NCBI GenBank assembly: GCA_023392395.1
Contig: JAEVZE010000447.1
Location: 1-8,737 of the forward strand
Reading direction: 5' to 3'
Length of the DNA stretch: 8,737 bases
Origin: Bacillota bacterium
GTDB taxonomy: Bacteria; Bacillota; Clostridia; Christensenellales; Aristaeellaceae
This document shows positions 1 to 6,356 of the stretch, piece after piece. The notes below the pieces were generated by a model. The model worked only from the letters and a program-made list of their open reading frames with translations, did no database searches and was not told the origin of the DNA. Numbering within the stretch: position 1 is the first letter of the stretch; every line of letters begins with the position of its first letter. The position numbers were made by a program, and so were the translations under genes.

Positions 1-467
1 CCCTTGATGTGGGCCGGGATGCCGATGGACAGGAACAGCCCCGTCACCTGCTCATCCCGGGAGCGCATGGGCGGCGTTCTGGGTTCGGCCAGGCTTTCGC
101 CCTTCATCCCGGCCACTTCCTTGATCCGGGCGTAGAGCACCTGGGTATCCACTGGTTTGACCATGTAATAACTGGCGCCAAGCCGCATCGCACGGCCGAT
201 GAACTCATCGCCGGATAGGCCTGTGACCATGATCGCCCGGGGGCCCGCGCCGGCCAGCGCCTCCAACACCGCGAAGCCGTCAAGCCGCGGCATGATGATG
301 TCGAGCAGCAGGATGTCGGGCGCGGTCTTTTCGATCAGGGTCAGCGCTTCCGCACCGTCGTGGGCGCAGCCGACGATCTCAATGTCCGCTTTCCTGCCGA
401 AAAACTCGGAGAGCTGAGAGAGTACCGCATGGTTATCGTCCGCCATCAACAGCTTGATCTTCTCCAT
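1..467 (-). CDS. spo0A: Spo0A, sporulation master response regulator (C-terminus beyond window edge)
   Basis: Spo0A is the phosphorelay-controlled transcription factor that commits Firmicutes to sporulation. Reading from 467 downwards, the protein begins MEKIKLLMADDNHAVL. It has the acidic pocket D10/D11, phospho-acceptor D56 in LLLDIIMPRLDG, the conserved Thr at T82 (IMVTG) and Lys at K104 (YYMVKP). A short linker follows (about residues 107-140), then the start of the Spo0A-specific DNA-binding domain, SIGIPAHIKG, where the window ends. D10, D11 and D56 have the same numbers as in Bacillus subtilis Spo0A, which supports this start. About 155 residues are visible; the family is usually about 260-270. 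An overlapping ATG at 477 is out of frame. The Shine-Dalgarno is weak (AAGGG at 482-486). The aldo/keto reductase lies 159 bases upstream on the same strand, where many Firmicutes carry spoIVB instead. The assignment rests on strong similarity along the whole visible length. Confidence 0.95.
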   Translation of the reverse strand, partial: MEKIKLLMADDNHAVLSQLSEFFGRKADIEIVGCAHDGAEALTLIEKTAPDILLLDIIMPRLDGFAVLEALAGAGPRAIMVTGLSGDEFIGRAMRLGASYYMVKPVDTQVLYARIKEVAGMKGESLAEPRTPPMRSRDEQVTGLFLSIGIPAHIK

Positions 468-481
468 ATATGATCATCCGC

Positions 482-510
482 CCTTTCGGTACAGGTTATG
501 TCCGAAAAGG
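482..510. promoter_or_regulatory. Imperfect inverted repeat just upstream of spo0A
   Basis: The arms cctttcggtaca (482-493) and tgtccgaaaagg (499-510) face each other across 5 bases. They match at 9 of 12 positions without gaps, or at 11 if one base is shifted. The repeat sits 15-43 bases before the spo0A start codon, so it could be an operator or a structure in the leader. One half contains tgtccgaa, which resembles a Spo0A box (TGNCGAA) with one extra base; autoregulation is possible but not shown. I found no convincing sigma-A or sigma-H promoter here. Confidence 0.35.
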
Positions 511-551
511 CGGAGATATGACAGAATCGGTAAAGAAAATATCCCGTCATT

Positions 552-569
552 CGCCAGAATTTTCTGGCG
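552..569. repeat. 18-bp near-perfect palindrome between reductase and spo0A
   Basis: The sequence cgccagaattttctggcg has two perfectly complementary 8-base arms around a 2-base centre. No T-run follows on either strand, so it does not look like an ordinary intrinsic terminator. It lies downstream of the reductase stop and about 85 bases upstream of spo0A. A dimeric repressor site or a weak 3' hairpin are both possible. Confidence 0.4.
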
Positions 570-626
570 GCGGCGCGACAGGGCTGCGGACCTTGCGAGA
601 TGGGCAGTCCGAAGTCCTTTGCGCGG

Positions 627-1604
627 TCAGTCCGTAAGGCCGGCAGCCTTGGTCAGCGCGCGAATCTGCTCAGGCGGGAGCGCCGCATCCGCGGACTCTC
701 TGAGCGCCTCCACCTGCGTTAGCCTGCTGACGCCCACGATGGGCAGTGTGAAAAAGTCCGGCTGTCCCGTCAAAAACGCCAGCGAAATCGCACCGACCGA
801 GAGGCCGGTGGCCTCCTTCGCCTTCAGTACCGCCTCGTAGCGCCGGAAGTTGTCGGGGCTGACGAAGTCGCGCTTCAGCGCCTCGGGCAGATTGGCTTCG
901 CCCAGCTCAAACAGTTTGGTAAAGAAGCCCTGCGCCTGCGAAGAATAGGGCATGCAGGGCAGCTTCATACGCCGGTGCATGTCGAACATGCCGCGGTCCA
1001 TCTGCACCAGCGTCTCGTCCGCCACATGGTTCTGGACGGCCAGGCTCCACTGGGGCTGGTTGACCGAAAAGCCCTTGAGGCCGTGGGACGCGGCGTAGGC
1101 GTTGGCCTCCTCGAGGCGCTCGACCGTCCAGTTGGACGCGCCCAGGAGCTTGGCCTTCCCCGCTTCCACGAGGCCGTTCAGCGTCTCCAGGATGTCGCCC
1201 ACCGGGCGGGTGACGTCGTCCCGGTGCAAGTAGTACAGTTCCACGCCGGAGAGGTCCAGCGCCTCCAGGCTCATCTCCATGTCGCTGACGATACTCGCCC
1301 TGTCCAGCCGGGGCGTCAGAAAGAACCCCCACGGCGGGTGCGCGCCTTTGGTGCTGAGGACGATCTTCGCCCGGTTCTTCCGGGAGGCGATCCACTTGCC
1401 GATGGTCTTTTCGCTGATGCCCTGGATGGCCAGGTCAAAGTCCCCATAGACCCGGGCGGTATCCAGCACGTTTCCGCCCAGCTTGACATAGGCGTCCATC
1501 ACCTCAAAGGCGGTCTCCTCCGGCATTTTGGCGCCAAAGTGCGCCGTACCCAGCGCGATGGCGCTCACCTTGCGCCCGAGCGCTGGCCAATCCCTGTACA
1601 GCAT
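627..1604 (-). CDS. Aldo/keto reductase family protein
   Basis: A soluble NAD(P)H-dependent oxidoreductase of the aldo/keto reductase (TIM-barrel) superfamily; the substrate cannot be told from sequence. Counting from the start chosen here (325 aa), the catalytic tetrad is visible: D48 and Y53 in LDTARVYG, K86 in LSTKG, and H127 in LYYLHRDD. The family's GASNW motif follows at about 155-159. The cofactor-binding C-terminus is recognisable around LPIVGVSRLTQVEAL. Length and N-terminus (MLYRDWPALGRKVSAIALGT) are typical. The ATG at 1604 is preferred because AAAGGGG lies 9 bases before it; the upstream ATG at 1610 leaves only 3 bases of spacing. The gene has a sigma-A promoter at 1631-1658 whose -35 box is the end of a repeat element. 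It is probably monocistronic, though read-through into spo0A is possible because no clear terminator separates them. Confidence 0.9.
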   Translation of the reverse strand: MLYRDWPALGRKVSAIALGTAHFGAKMPEETAFEVMDAYVKLGGNVLDTARVYGDFDLAIQGISEKTIGKWIASRKNRAKIVLSTKGAHPPWGFFLTPRLDRASIVSDMEMSLEALDLSGVELYYLHRDDVTRPVGDILETLNGLVEAGKAKLLGASNWTVERLEEANAYAASHGLKGFSVNQPQWSLAVQNHVADETLVQMDRGMFDMHRRMKLPCMPYSSQAQGFFTKLFELGEANLPEALKRDFVSPDNFRRYEAVLKAKEATGLSVGAISLAFLTGQPDFFTLPIVGVSRLTQVEALRESADAALPPEQIRALTKAAGLTD

Positions 1605-1630
1605 GCGCATACACCCCTTTCGTTTCGTCC

Positions 1631-1658
1631 ATTATACCACAAGAAACCATCGTACCAA
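1631..1658 (-). promoter_or_regulatory. Sigma-A promoter of the aldo/keto reductase
   Basis: On the minus strand the -10 box is a perfect TATAAT (1631-1636). With 16 bases of spacing, the -35 box is TTGGTA (1653-1658), matching 4 of 6 to TTGACA. The -35 hexamer is exactly the terminal hexamer of hairpin element copy 1, while the -10 lies outside it. A 10-base direct repeat, gtttcgtcca, flanks the promoter at 1622-1631 and 1670-1679 and could be a regulator site. Confidence 0.65.
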
Positions 1659-1811
1659 TGCAAAATATTGTTTCGTCCAAAGCGGCGAGAGTTTTTTGAT
1701 GCAGAACCAGGAGCCGGAGCGAGGCGTAGCAGCGCTACGCTAATGCGGAGAGCGACACAGTTCTGCTCAAAAAGATCCGCCGCGACGACGAAAGAATGTT
1801 TGGAATTGGTA
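1653..1811. repeat. Hairpin repeat element, copy 1 (159 bp)
   Basis: The element begins TACCAA and ends TTGGTA. Its outer 26 bases are inverted repeats matching at 21 of 26 positions. The inverted symmetry continues inward: gcggcg (1682-1687) pairs with cgccgc (1778-1783), and gcagaac (1701-1707) pairs with gttctgc (1760-1766). A central hairpin follows, gcgtagc-agc-gctacgc (1724-1740). The element is therefore one long imperfect hairpin with internal bulges. Copy 2 lies at 6357-6516 in the same orientation, and the two align over their whole length at roughly three-quarters identity by eye. No common start codon or credible reading frame is present. It may be a MITE-like element (the TA at both ends would suit an IS630/mariner-type TA target) or a structured RNA. 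Its family is unknown to me. Confidence 0.8.
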
Positions 1812-1830
1812 TAAGTCAACCGCAATTCCC

Positions 1831-1859
1831 TTGTGACAGGGCGTGGTCTATGGTAAAAT
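1831..1859 (+). promoter_or_regulatory. Sigma-A promoter of galT
   Basis: The -35 box TTGTGA (1831-1836) and the -10 box TAAAAT (1854-1859) are separated by exactly 17 bases. Transcription should start near 1866, about 26 bases before the chosen galT start codon. It begins 20 bases beyond the right end of hairpin element copy 1. The promoter rules out a galT start at 1796, which lies upstream of it and inside the element. Confidence 0.7.
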
Positions 1860-1891
1860 CATGTTCAGCCAATGCGAAAGCGGGGATAATG

Positions 1892-3427
1892 ATGGAACAG
1901 CGCACGACGCGCGCCATATTGGGCCTGATCCATTTTGCCGAAAACGCCGGCCTGGCCGCCTCCTACGACCGGACCTATCTTCAGAACCTGCTTCTGGACG
2001 CCATGCAATTGGGCGCGCCCGCCCCGGACGCCGAAGCGCCCGAAACGCTCGCGCCGACGGTGACGCCGCTGGTGCGGGAATTAAGCGAAATCGCCGCAAT
2101 CAAAGGCATCATCGAGGATACGCCCGGTGCCAGGGAGCGGTTTGAAACCCGGCTTTGCGGCCTGATCACACCGTCGCCCTGGGAAGTGCGCACCAAATTC
2201 TCCGCGCTCTATAGAGAAGCGGGGCCTCGCGCCGCCACCAACTGGTTCTACCAGCTGTGCCGCGCCTGTGACTACATCCGCGTGGATCAGATCGCGCGCA
2301 ACGTGCGCTTCTTCGCGCCCTCCCCCGCGGGCGAGCTGGAAATCACCATCAACCTGTCCAAACCGGAGAAAGATCCCCGCGACATCGCCGCCGAGCGGGG
2401 CGCGCCGCAGGTGGGCTATCCGAAGTGCATGCTGTGCGTGGAAAACCCCGGCTACGCGGGCCGCGCGGGCTTCCCCGCCCGACAGAACCACCGGATGATC
2501 CCGCTGACGCTCTCGGGCGAGCCCTGGCACTTCCAGTATTCGCCCTACCTGTACTATAACGAGCACTGCATCGTATTGTCCGAGCGGCATTCTCCGATGA
2601 AGATCTCCCGGGGCACTTTTTTGCGCCTGTTTGAGTTCGTGTCCCAGTTCCCCCACTACTTCCTGGGGGCCAACGCGGATCTGCCCATCGTGGGCGGCTC
2701 CATTCTGAGCCACGACCACTTCCAGGGCGGCCAGTACACCTTCCCGATGGACAAGGCCGCCGCCCGGACCAGCCTGATCTGCCCGGAGGAGGGCGTGCGC
2801 GCCTCGGTGGTCGAATGGCCGATGACCTGCCTCAGGCTGACCGGGCGGGATTCTGCCCGCCTGATCGACCTGGCGGAAAGGATTCTCTCCGCCTGGAGAA
2901 CCCACTCCGACCCGGAATGCGGCGTGCTTGCCGAGACGGATCAGCCCCACAACACAATCACGCCGATTTTGCGGCGCGTGGACGACGAGTGGGCACTGAA
3001 CCTGCTGCTGCGCAACAACCGCGTAAGCGAGGAGCACCCGCTGGGCATCTTCCACCCGCACGAGGAGTTGCACCACATCAAAAAAGAAAACATCGGCCTG
3101 ATCGAGACGATGGGTCTGTTCATCCTGCCGGGACGGCTGCTCTCCGAACTGGATGCGCTGAAAAAGTACCTGACCGGCGAGATCCCGCTGGACAGAGCGC
3201 CCGAAAAAGGCGCGCCGCTGGAAAAGCACTATGCCTGGGTAAAACAACTGGCGGCGGAGCACGGCACAAAACTAACGAACGACGAGGCCAAGTCGGCCAT
3301 CCGCGCCGGTCTCAGCGTGAAGTGCGCGCAGGTGCTGTCCGACGCAGGCGTCTACAAGTCTGACGAAGCGGGCCAGGCGGGCCTTCTGCGCTTCCTGGAA
3401 CCCTTGGGCTTCCGCGCGGCGAAGTAG
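1892..3427 (+). CDS. galT: UDP-glucose--hexose-1-phosphate uridylyltransferase (Gram-positive class II GalT)
   Basis: GalT exchanges UMP between UDP-glucose and galactose-1-phosphate in the cytoplasmic Leloir pathway of galactose use. From this start the protein is 511 aa, the usual size for the Firmicute class II enzyme (about 490-510). Diagnostic stretches are YPKCMLCVENPGYAGR, the active-site block GANADLPIVGGSILSHDHFQGG with H274-D-H276, NTITPI, LLLRNNRVSEEHPLGIFHPH and HHIKKENIGLIETMGLFILPGR. The reading frame is open upstream to 1796, but that part is inside a repeat and before the promoter. Of the adjacent ATGs at 1889 and 1892, the second has better spacing (6 bases) from the weak Shine-Dalgarno GGGG at 1882-1885. 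galK and galE are not in this window, so galT appears to be a single-gene unit, ended by the terminator at 3551-3593. Confidence 0.95.
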   Translation: MEQRTTRAILGLIHFAENAGLAASYDRTYLQNLLLDAMQLGAPAPDAEAPETLAPTVTPLVRELSEIAAIKGIIEDTPGARERFETRLCGLITPSPWEVRTKFSALYREAGPRAATNWFYQLCRACDYIRVDQIARNVRFFAPSPAGELEITINLSKPEKDPRDIAAERGAPQVGYPKCMLCVENPGYAGRAGFPARQNHRMIPLTLSGEPWHFQYSPYLYYNEHCIVLSERHSPMKISRGTFLRLFEFVSQFPHYFLGANADLPIVGGSILSHDHFQGGQYTFPMDKAAARTSLICPEEGVRASVVEWPMTCLRLTGRDSARLIDLAERILSAWRTHSDPECGVLAETDQPHNTITPILRRVDDEWALNLLLRNNRVSEEHPLGIFHPHEELHHIKKENIGLIETMGLFILPGRLLSELDALKKYLTGEIPLDRAPEKGAPLEKHYAWVKQLAAEHGTKLTNDEAKSAIRAGLSVKCAQVLSDAGVYKSDEAGQAGLLRFLEPLGFRAAK

Positions 3428-3439
3428 GAGGCGAAGAGG

Positions 3440-3530
3440 CGGGGGTTGCGGGGGGGGGGGGGGGGGGGGCGCGCCCCCGCACCCCGCAAGGGGAGATGAT
3501 CTTCCCTTGACCCCAGCGCAAGGAAATCAA
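3440..3530 (+). repeat. GC-rich intergenic repeat copy A, with a 20-G homopolymer
   Basis: Starting about a dozen bases after the galT stop, this segment contains 20 consecutive G (3450-3469), the palindrome GGGGGCGCGCCCCC (3465-3478), ACCCCGCAAGGGG (3481-3493) and CCCTTGACCCC (3504-3514). The same ordered blocks appear on the minus strand at 4783-4724 after glpK. The arms cgggg...tgcggggg and cccccgcaccccg can pair, so the G-run lies inside a hairpin and may be an expansion of one arm. It has no coding potential. The true length of the G-run is uncertain because such tracts slip in replication and sequencing. Confidence 0.7.
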
Positions 3531-3550
3531 AGTAGTCATTACCTTATGGC

Positions 3551-3593
3551 AACCGGCGCAGAGAGGGATAAGGCCCTCTCTGGCCGGTTTTAT
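3551..3593 (+). terminator. Intrinsic terminator of galT
   Basis: The left arm aaccggc-gc-agagaggg pairs with ccctctct-g-gccggtt around a short loop, giving about 15 pairs with one small bulge. TTTTAT (3588-3593) follows. On the plus strand this is a strong rho-independent terminator about 125 bases after the galT stop. The convergent gene ending at 3600 reads into the same hairpin, but no T-run follows on that strand, so termination there would be weaker. Confidence 0.85.
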
Positions 3594-3599
3594 CATGAT

Positions 3600-4550
3600 T
3601 TAGCGTGAATCGTCCGCGTCGCGCGGTTTCAGATCGGAAACTCTCCGGAGTATGCCGTTGGCCAGGAGCCGCCGGAACTTCTCGTCCTCCGCCTTCAAAT
3701 CCTCCTCGGTAGTCGGGCTGTCGATTTCTATATCCCGCGTGGTCAGTTCGATCTCCCCCAGGGTTTTCAGGCCGTCAAAGAGTATGCCCAGCGAATACCG
3801 CCCGTCCGGCAACCGCTCGATTTCGTGGGCGAGCCAGTAAAAGCCGGACGGATCCTCCCACTTCAGAATTTCGCACCCAACGAGCCGGACCGCGAGCACG
3901 GAGTAATGGTTGTCTCCTCCTCCGATGTGGAGCGTCAGCCTGCCGCCATCCCGCTCGACCCGCTCCACTTGCGCGTCATGCAGATGAAGAAGGCGCGCGG
4001 TTCGCATGGGAAGGAAAGCCTCCGCCGCTTTTGATTGTTCATTTGAAGCGCGGCTGACTTCTTCCACGTACCGGCGATTTTCCTCGCACCACTTTACGAT
4101 GTCCCGATGCACATCCGGCGCGGCATAGCCCAGCGCGAGTATGCGCAGGTCAGCCACCCGGCGCAGGATCTCCTCCGGCAGACTTCGCTGGTATTCGGCT
4201 TCTTTTTCCTTCAGTGTTCTCTCGAAGTTCTGGATGATCCCTTCCTCGTCGAAAGGCGGTATCTGTGCCCGCCAGGCTTTTGCGCGAGTGATGTCCATGT
4301 CGGCTTCCACCGGAGTGATCAGCCCGATTTCCACCGCATGTTGCTTCGACTGGATAATCGACCGGACAGTCTCCTCCTCTGGCACGGCGTAAACCTGGCG
4401 GATCATCTCCACCAACGCCCGCCGCTTGCTTTCGTGCACCTCCGCATAGAGCGCTTCGTCCAGCATTTCGGCCCTCGGATCAGGCTTGAGCCCTACGCCC
4501 AAGCCGCTTCTGCGCATCCTGACATCCCATTCCTTGGACAAATATTTCAT
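3600..4550 (-). CDS. Conserved hypothetical protein, DUF4085-like
   Basis: Function unknown. The 316-aa protein is soluble, with no signal peptide or membrane segment. The N-terminus MKYLSKEW and the overall plan resemble the DUF4085 family: a long charged helical first part (about residues 25-185), then a beta-rich C-terminal part (about 186-275) starting LHLHDAQVERVERDGGRLTLHIG. I recall this family from memory, so the assignment is moderate. The frame is open to 4586, but the ATG at 4550 has an ideal Shine-Dalgarno, GGAGGTGA, 5 bases before it, and begins with the family-like N-terminus. The 12 extra upstream residues are therefore excluded. Its promoter is at 4623-4652. It converges on galT, with the two stops separated by about 170 bases holding a repeat and a terminator. 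It is probably monocistronic. Confidence 0.8.
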   Translation of the reverse strand: MKYLSKEWDVRMRRSGLGVGLKPDPRAEMLDEALYAEVHESKRRALVEMIRQVYAVPEEETVRSIIQSKQHAVEIGLITPVEADMDITRAKAWRAQIPPFDEEGIIQNFERTLKEKEAEYQRSLPEEILRRVADLRILALGYAAPDVHRDIVKWCEENRRYVEEVSRASNEQSKAAEAFLPMRTARLLHLHDAQVERVERDGGRLTLHIGGGDNHYSVLAVRLVGCEILKWEDPSGFYWLAHEIERLPDGRYSLGILFDGLKTLGEIELTTRDIEIDSPTTEEDLKAEDEKFRRLLANGILRRVSDLKPRDADDSR

Positions 4551-4622
4551 CGCGGTCACCTCCGCGCCACGGCTTAATTGGGGCAAACCTCTACCCCTGC
4601 CACCGGCGCGAACCGCGCATTC

Positions 4623-4652
4623 AGCATAGCACGCGGATCACAATCCCGTCAA
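4623..4652 (-). promoter_or_regulatory. Sigma-A promoter of the DUF4085-like gene
   Basis: On the minus strand, TTGACG (4647-4652, 5 of 6 to consensus) and TATGCT (4623-4628, 4 of 6) are separated by 18 bases. Transcription would start near 4616. The early transcript can form a small hairpin (gcgcg/cgcgc arms at 4606-4618), followed by the GGAGGTGA ribosome site. Confidence 0.6.
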
Positions 4653-4680
4653 CCGGGAGAATTCATCCCAAAACAGCCCA

Positions 4681-4714
4681 ATGCCCGCCTGACGCACATC
4701 CGTCTAACGGGCAT
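4681..4714. terminator. Putative terminator hairpin downstream of glpK
   Basis: Outer arms atgcccg and cgggcat (7 pairs) enclose inner arms gacg and cgtc. On the minus strand, the direction of glpK transcription, an interrupted T-rich stretch (TGGGCTGTTTT) follows. On the plus strand, AGTTTTC follows. Either direction is possible; glpK is the only gene that clearly needs a terminator here. It is weaker than the galT terminator. Confidence 0.45.
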
Positions 4715-4723
4715 AGTTTTCAT

Positions 4724-4783
4724 GGAATCCCTTTTGCGGGGTCAAGGGGCACTGCCCCTTGCGGGGTTCGGGGCGGAGCCCCG
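4724..4783 (-). repeat. GC-rich intergenic repeat copy B, downstream of glpK
   Basis: Reading on the minus strand from 4783, this contains the hairpin CGGGGC-TCC-GCCCCG (4769-4783), then ACCCCGCAAGGGG (4755-4767), a hairpin AAGGGGC-AGT-GCCCCTT (4744-4760) and CCCTTGACCCC (4738-4748). The same ordered blocks occur on the plus strand after galT. Both copies lie just after a gene's stop codon and are in the same orientation as that gene. GC-rich repeats of this general look are common between genes in gut Clostridia, though I cannot name the family. Confidence 0.65.
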
Positions 4784-4802
4784 ACGTGACTCCGGGCCTT
4801 CG

Positions 4803-6290
4803 TTACCTGTCCGCCCAGTTCTTTGCGCGCTCGATGGCCTTGGACCAGCCCGCGCACAGTTTTTCGCGGGTGGCGGAATCGATGGCGGGGGTAAAGCGGT
4901 TCTCCGGGGCCCAGATGGACTGCAGCTTGTTGCCGTCCCACAGCCCCACCGCGCGGGCCGCCAGCATCGCCGCGCCCAGCGCCGTGGTCTCGGTGATCAT
5001 GGGTCGAAGCACCTGGATTCCCAGGAGGTTGGCCTGGAACTGCATCAGGAAGTTGTTCCGGCTGGCGCCGCCGTCAACGCGCAGCACGCTGGGTTTTAAA
5101 CCGCTGTCCCGGATCATGGCTTCGAGGACGTCCCTGGTCTGGAACGCGATGGACTCCAGCGCGGCGCGCACGATATGGTTTCTGTTCGCGCCGCGGGTGA
5201 GGCCCACGATGGTGCCGCGGGCGTACATGTCCCAATAGGGCGCGCCGAGGCCCGTAAACGCAGGCACCAGGTACACGCCGTTGTTGTCGTTCACCGCCAT
5301 GGCGAGCTTTTCACTCTCGGCGGAGGTTTCGATCATCTTAAGCTCGTCGCGGAGCCACTGGATGGTCGCGCCGCCCATGAACACCGAGCCCTCCAGCGCG
5401 TAGCGGGGCACGCCCTCGATGCGCCAGGCGATGGTGGTGATCAGGTTGCTGCCCGAGCGCACCGGCTTGAGGCCGGTGTTCATCAGCATGAAGCAGCCTG
5501 TTCCGTAGGTGTTTTTGACCATGCCGGAGGTGAAGCACCCCTGGCCGTACAGCGCCGCGTGCTGATCGCCCGCCAGCGCCGCCACAGGGATCTCGACGCC
5601 CAGAATGTCCTTGCGCAGCGTGCCGACGACCTCGGCGGAATCCACCACCTTGGGCAGCAACTGTTCGGGGATGTTCATCGCCCGGAGAAGCAGCGGGTCC
5701 CAGGCCTGATCGTAGATGTTGTAGAGCATGGTGCGGGCGGCGTTGGTGGCGTCGGTCACGTGCACGCGTTCATTGGTCAGGTGGTAGGCAAGCCAGGAGT
5801 CCACCGTGCCAAAGCACAGTTGGCCCGCGTCCGCCCGCTCCCTTGCGCCGTCCACATGCTCGAGCAGCCACTGCAGCTTGGTGCCGGAGAAGTAGGCGTC
5901 GGCGATCAGGCCGGTGTGGTCGCGGATCACGCTGCCCAGCCCGTCCTGCTTGAGCCGCTCCACCAGCGACGCCGTGCGGCGGCACTGCCACACGATGGCA
6001 TTGTACAGCGGTTTCCCGGAAACCCGATCCCACAGAAGCGTGGTCTCCCGCTGGTTGGTGATGCCCACCGCCACGATGTCCTTCGGGTCCACCCCGGACG
6101 CGCGCACCGTCTCGCGTAGCGCGTCGATCTGCGTGTCCAGAATGTCCTGCGGGTTGTGTTCCACCCAGCCGGGTTCGGGGTAGAGCTGCGGAAACTCGAT
6201 GCCGTGCGCCGCCACTTGCGCGCCGGTTTCATCAAACAGCACAGCACGGGAACTGGTGGTCCCCTGATCCAGCGCAACCACGTACTTCAT
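4803..6290 (-). CDS. glpK: Glycerol kinase
   Basis: GlpK phosphorylates glycerol to sn-glycerol-3-phosphate with ATP in the cytoplasm. At 495 aa it is full length for this FGGY-family kinase. Visible motifs are the phosphate loop DQGTTSSR (8-15), glycerol-binding R81-E82 in TNQRETT, the FGGY signature around YFSGTKLQWLLEH (133-145), catalytic D242 in AGDQHAALYGQ, the ATP-site stretch TYGTGCF, and DGGASRNNFLMQFQANLLG near the C-terminus. In enterococcal and bacillary GlpK a His about 14 residues before the catalytic Asp (in YHFYG) is phosphorylated by HPr of the PTS. Here the aligned residue is D228 (KDILG), so that control is probably absent. AGGAG lies 8 bases before the ATG. No glpF or glpD adjoins it. 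An intrinsic terminator lies only about 24 bases upstream, suggesting attenuated transcription. Confidence 0.97.
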   Translation of the reverse strand: MKYVVALDQGTTSSRAVLFDETGAQVAAHGIEFPQLYPEPGWVEHNPQDILDTQIDALRETVRASGVDPKDIVAVGITNQRETTLLWDRVSGKPLYNAIVWQCRRTASLVERLKQDGLGSVIRDHTGLIADAYFSGTKLQWLLEHVDGARERADAGQLCFGTVDSWLAYHLTNERVHVTDATNAARTMLYNIYDQAWDPLLLRAMNIPEQLLPKVVDSAEVVGTLRKDILGVEIPVAALAGDQHAALYGQGCFTSGMVKNTYGTGCFMLMNTGLKPVRSGSNLITTIAWRIEGVPRYALEGSVFMGGATIQWLRDELKMIETSAESEKLAMAVNDNNGVYLVPAFTGLGAPYWDMYARGTIVGLTRGANRNHIVRAALESIAFQTRDVLEAMIRDSGLKPSVLRVDGGASRNNFLMQFQANLLGIQVLRPMITETTALGAAMLAARAVGLWDGNKLQSIWAPENRFTPAIDSATREKLCAGWSKAIERAKNWADR

Positions 6291-6313
6291 GTTCCATTCT
6301 CCTCGTCGCTTCT

Positions 6314-6347
6314 AAAAAGATTCCGGCACAGCAAAGCTGCCGGAATC
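6314..6347 (-). terminator. Intrinsic terminator immediately upstream of glpK (possible attenuator)
   Basis: On the minus strand, perfect 10-base arms GATTCCGGCA and TGCCGGAATC (6338-6347 and 6319-6328) enclose a 9-base loop and are followed by CTTTTT (T-run at 6314-6318). It could simply end transcripts of the 641-aa gene. However, only 10 bases remain before the glpK ribosome site (6299-6303), too few for another promoter. glpK mRNA must therefore read through this hairpin. That is the arrangement expected for antitermination control, as known for GlpP and glp genes in Bacillus subtilis. Confidence 0.85.
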
Positions 6348-6356
6348 CATGGGCCA

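Noticed and set aside
1653..1811. CRISPR array or tRNA-like gene as an explanation of the repeats
   Set aside because: There are only two copies, about 4.7 kb apart, with no regular spacers and no cloverleaf or CCA end.
975..1814. Plus-strand frame opposite the reductase running into hairpin element copy 1
   Set aside because: It is antisense to a clear reductase, and its last part is the repeat. Similar peptides from the two repeat copies reflect DNA similarity, with no shared start codon.
1796..1891. Upstream in-frame extension of galT from an ATG at 1796
   Set aside because: It starts inside the repeat element and upstream of the galT promoter, and the extra residues do not resemble GalT.
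2081..3262. Long minus-strand open frame (393 codons) antisense to galT
   Set aside because: galT on the plus strand matches its family along its full length. The antisense frame is an effect of high GC, has no family features and lacks a good ribosome site.
5175..6119. Long plus-strand open frame opposite glpK
   Set aside because: glpK is unmistakable on the minus strand. The plus frame is a low-complexity His/Val/Gly-rich shadow.
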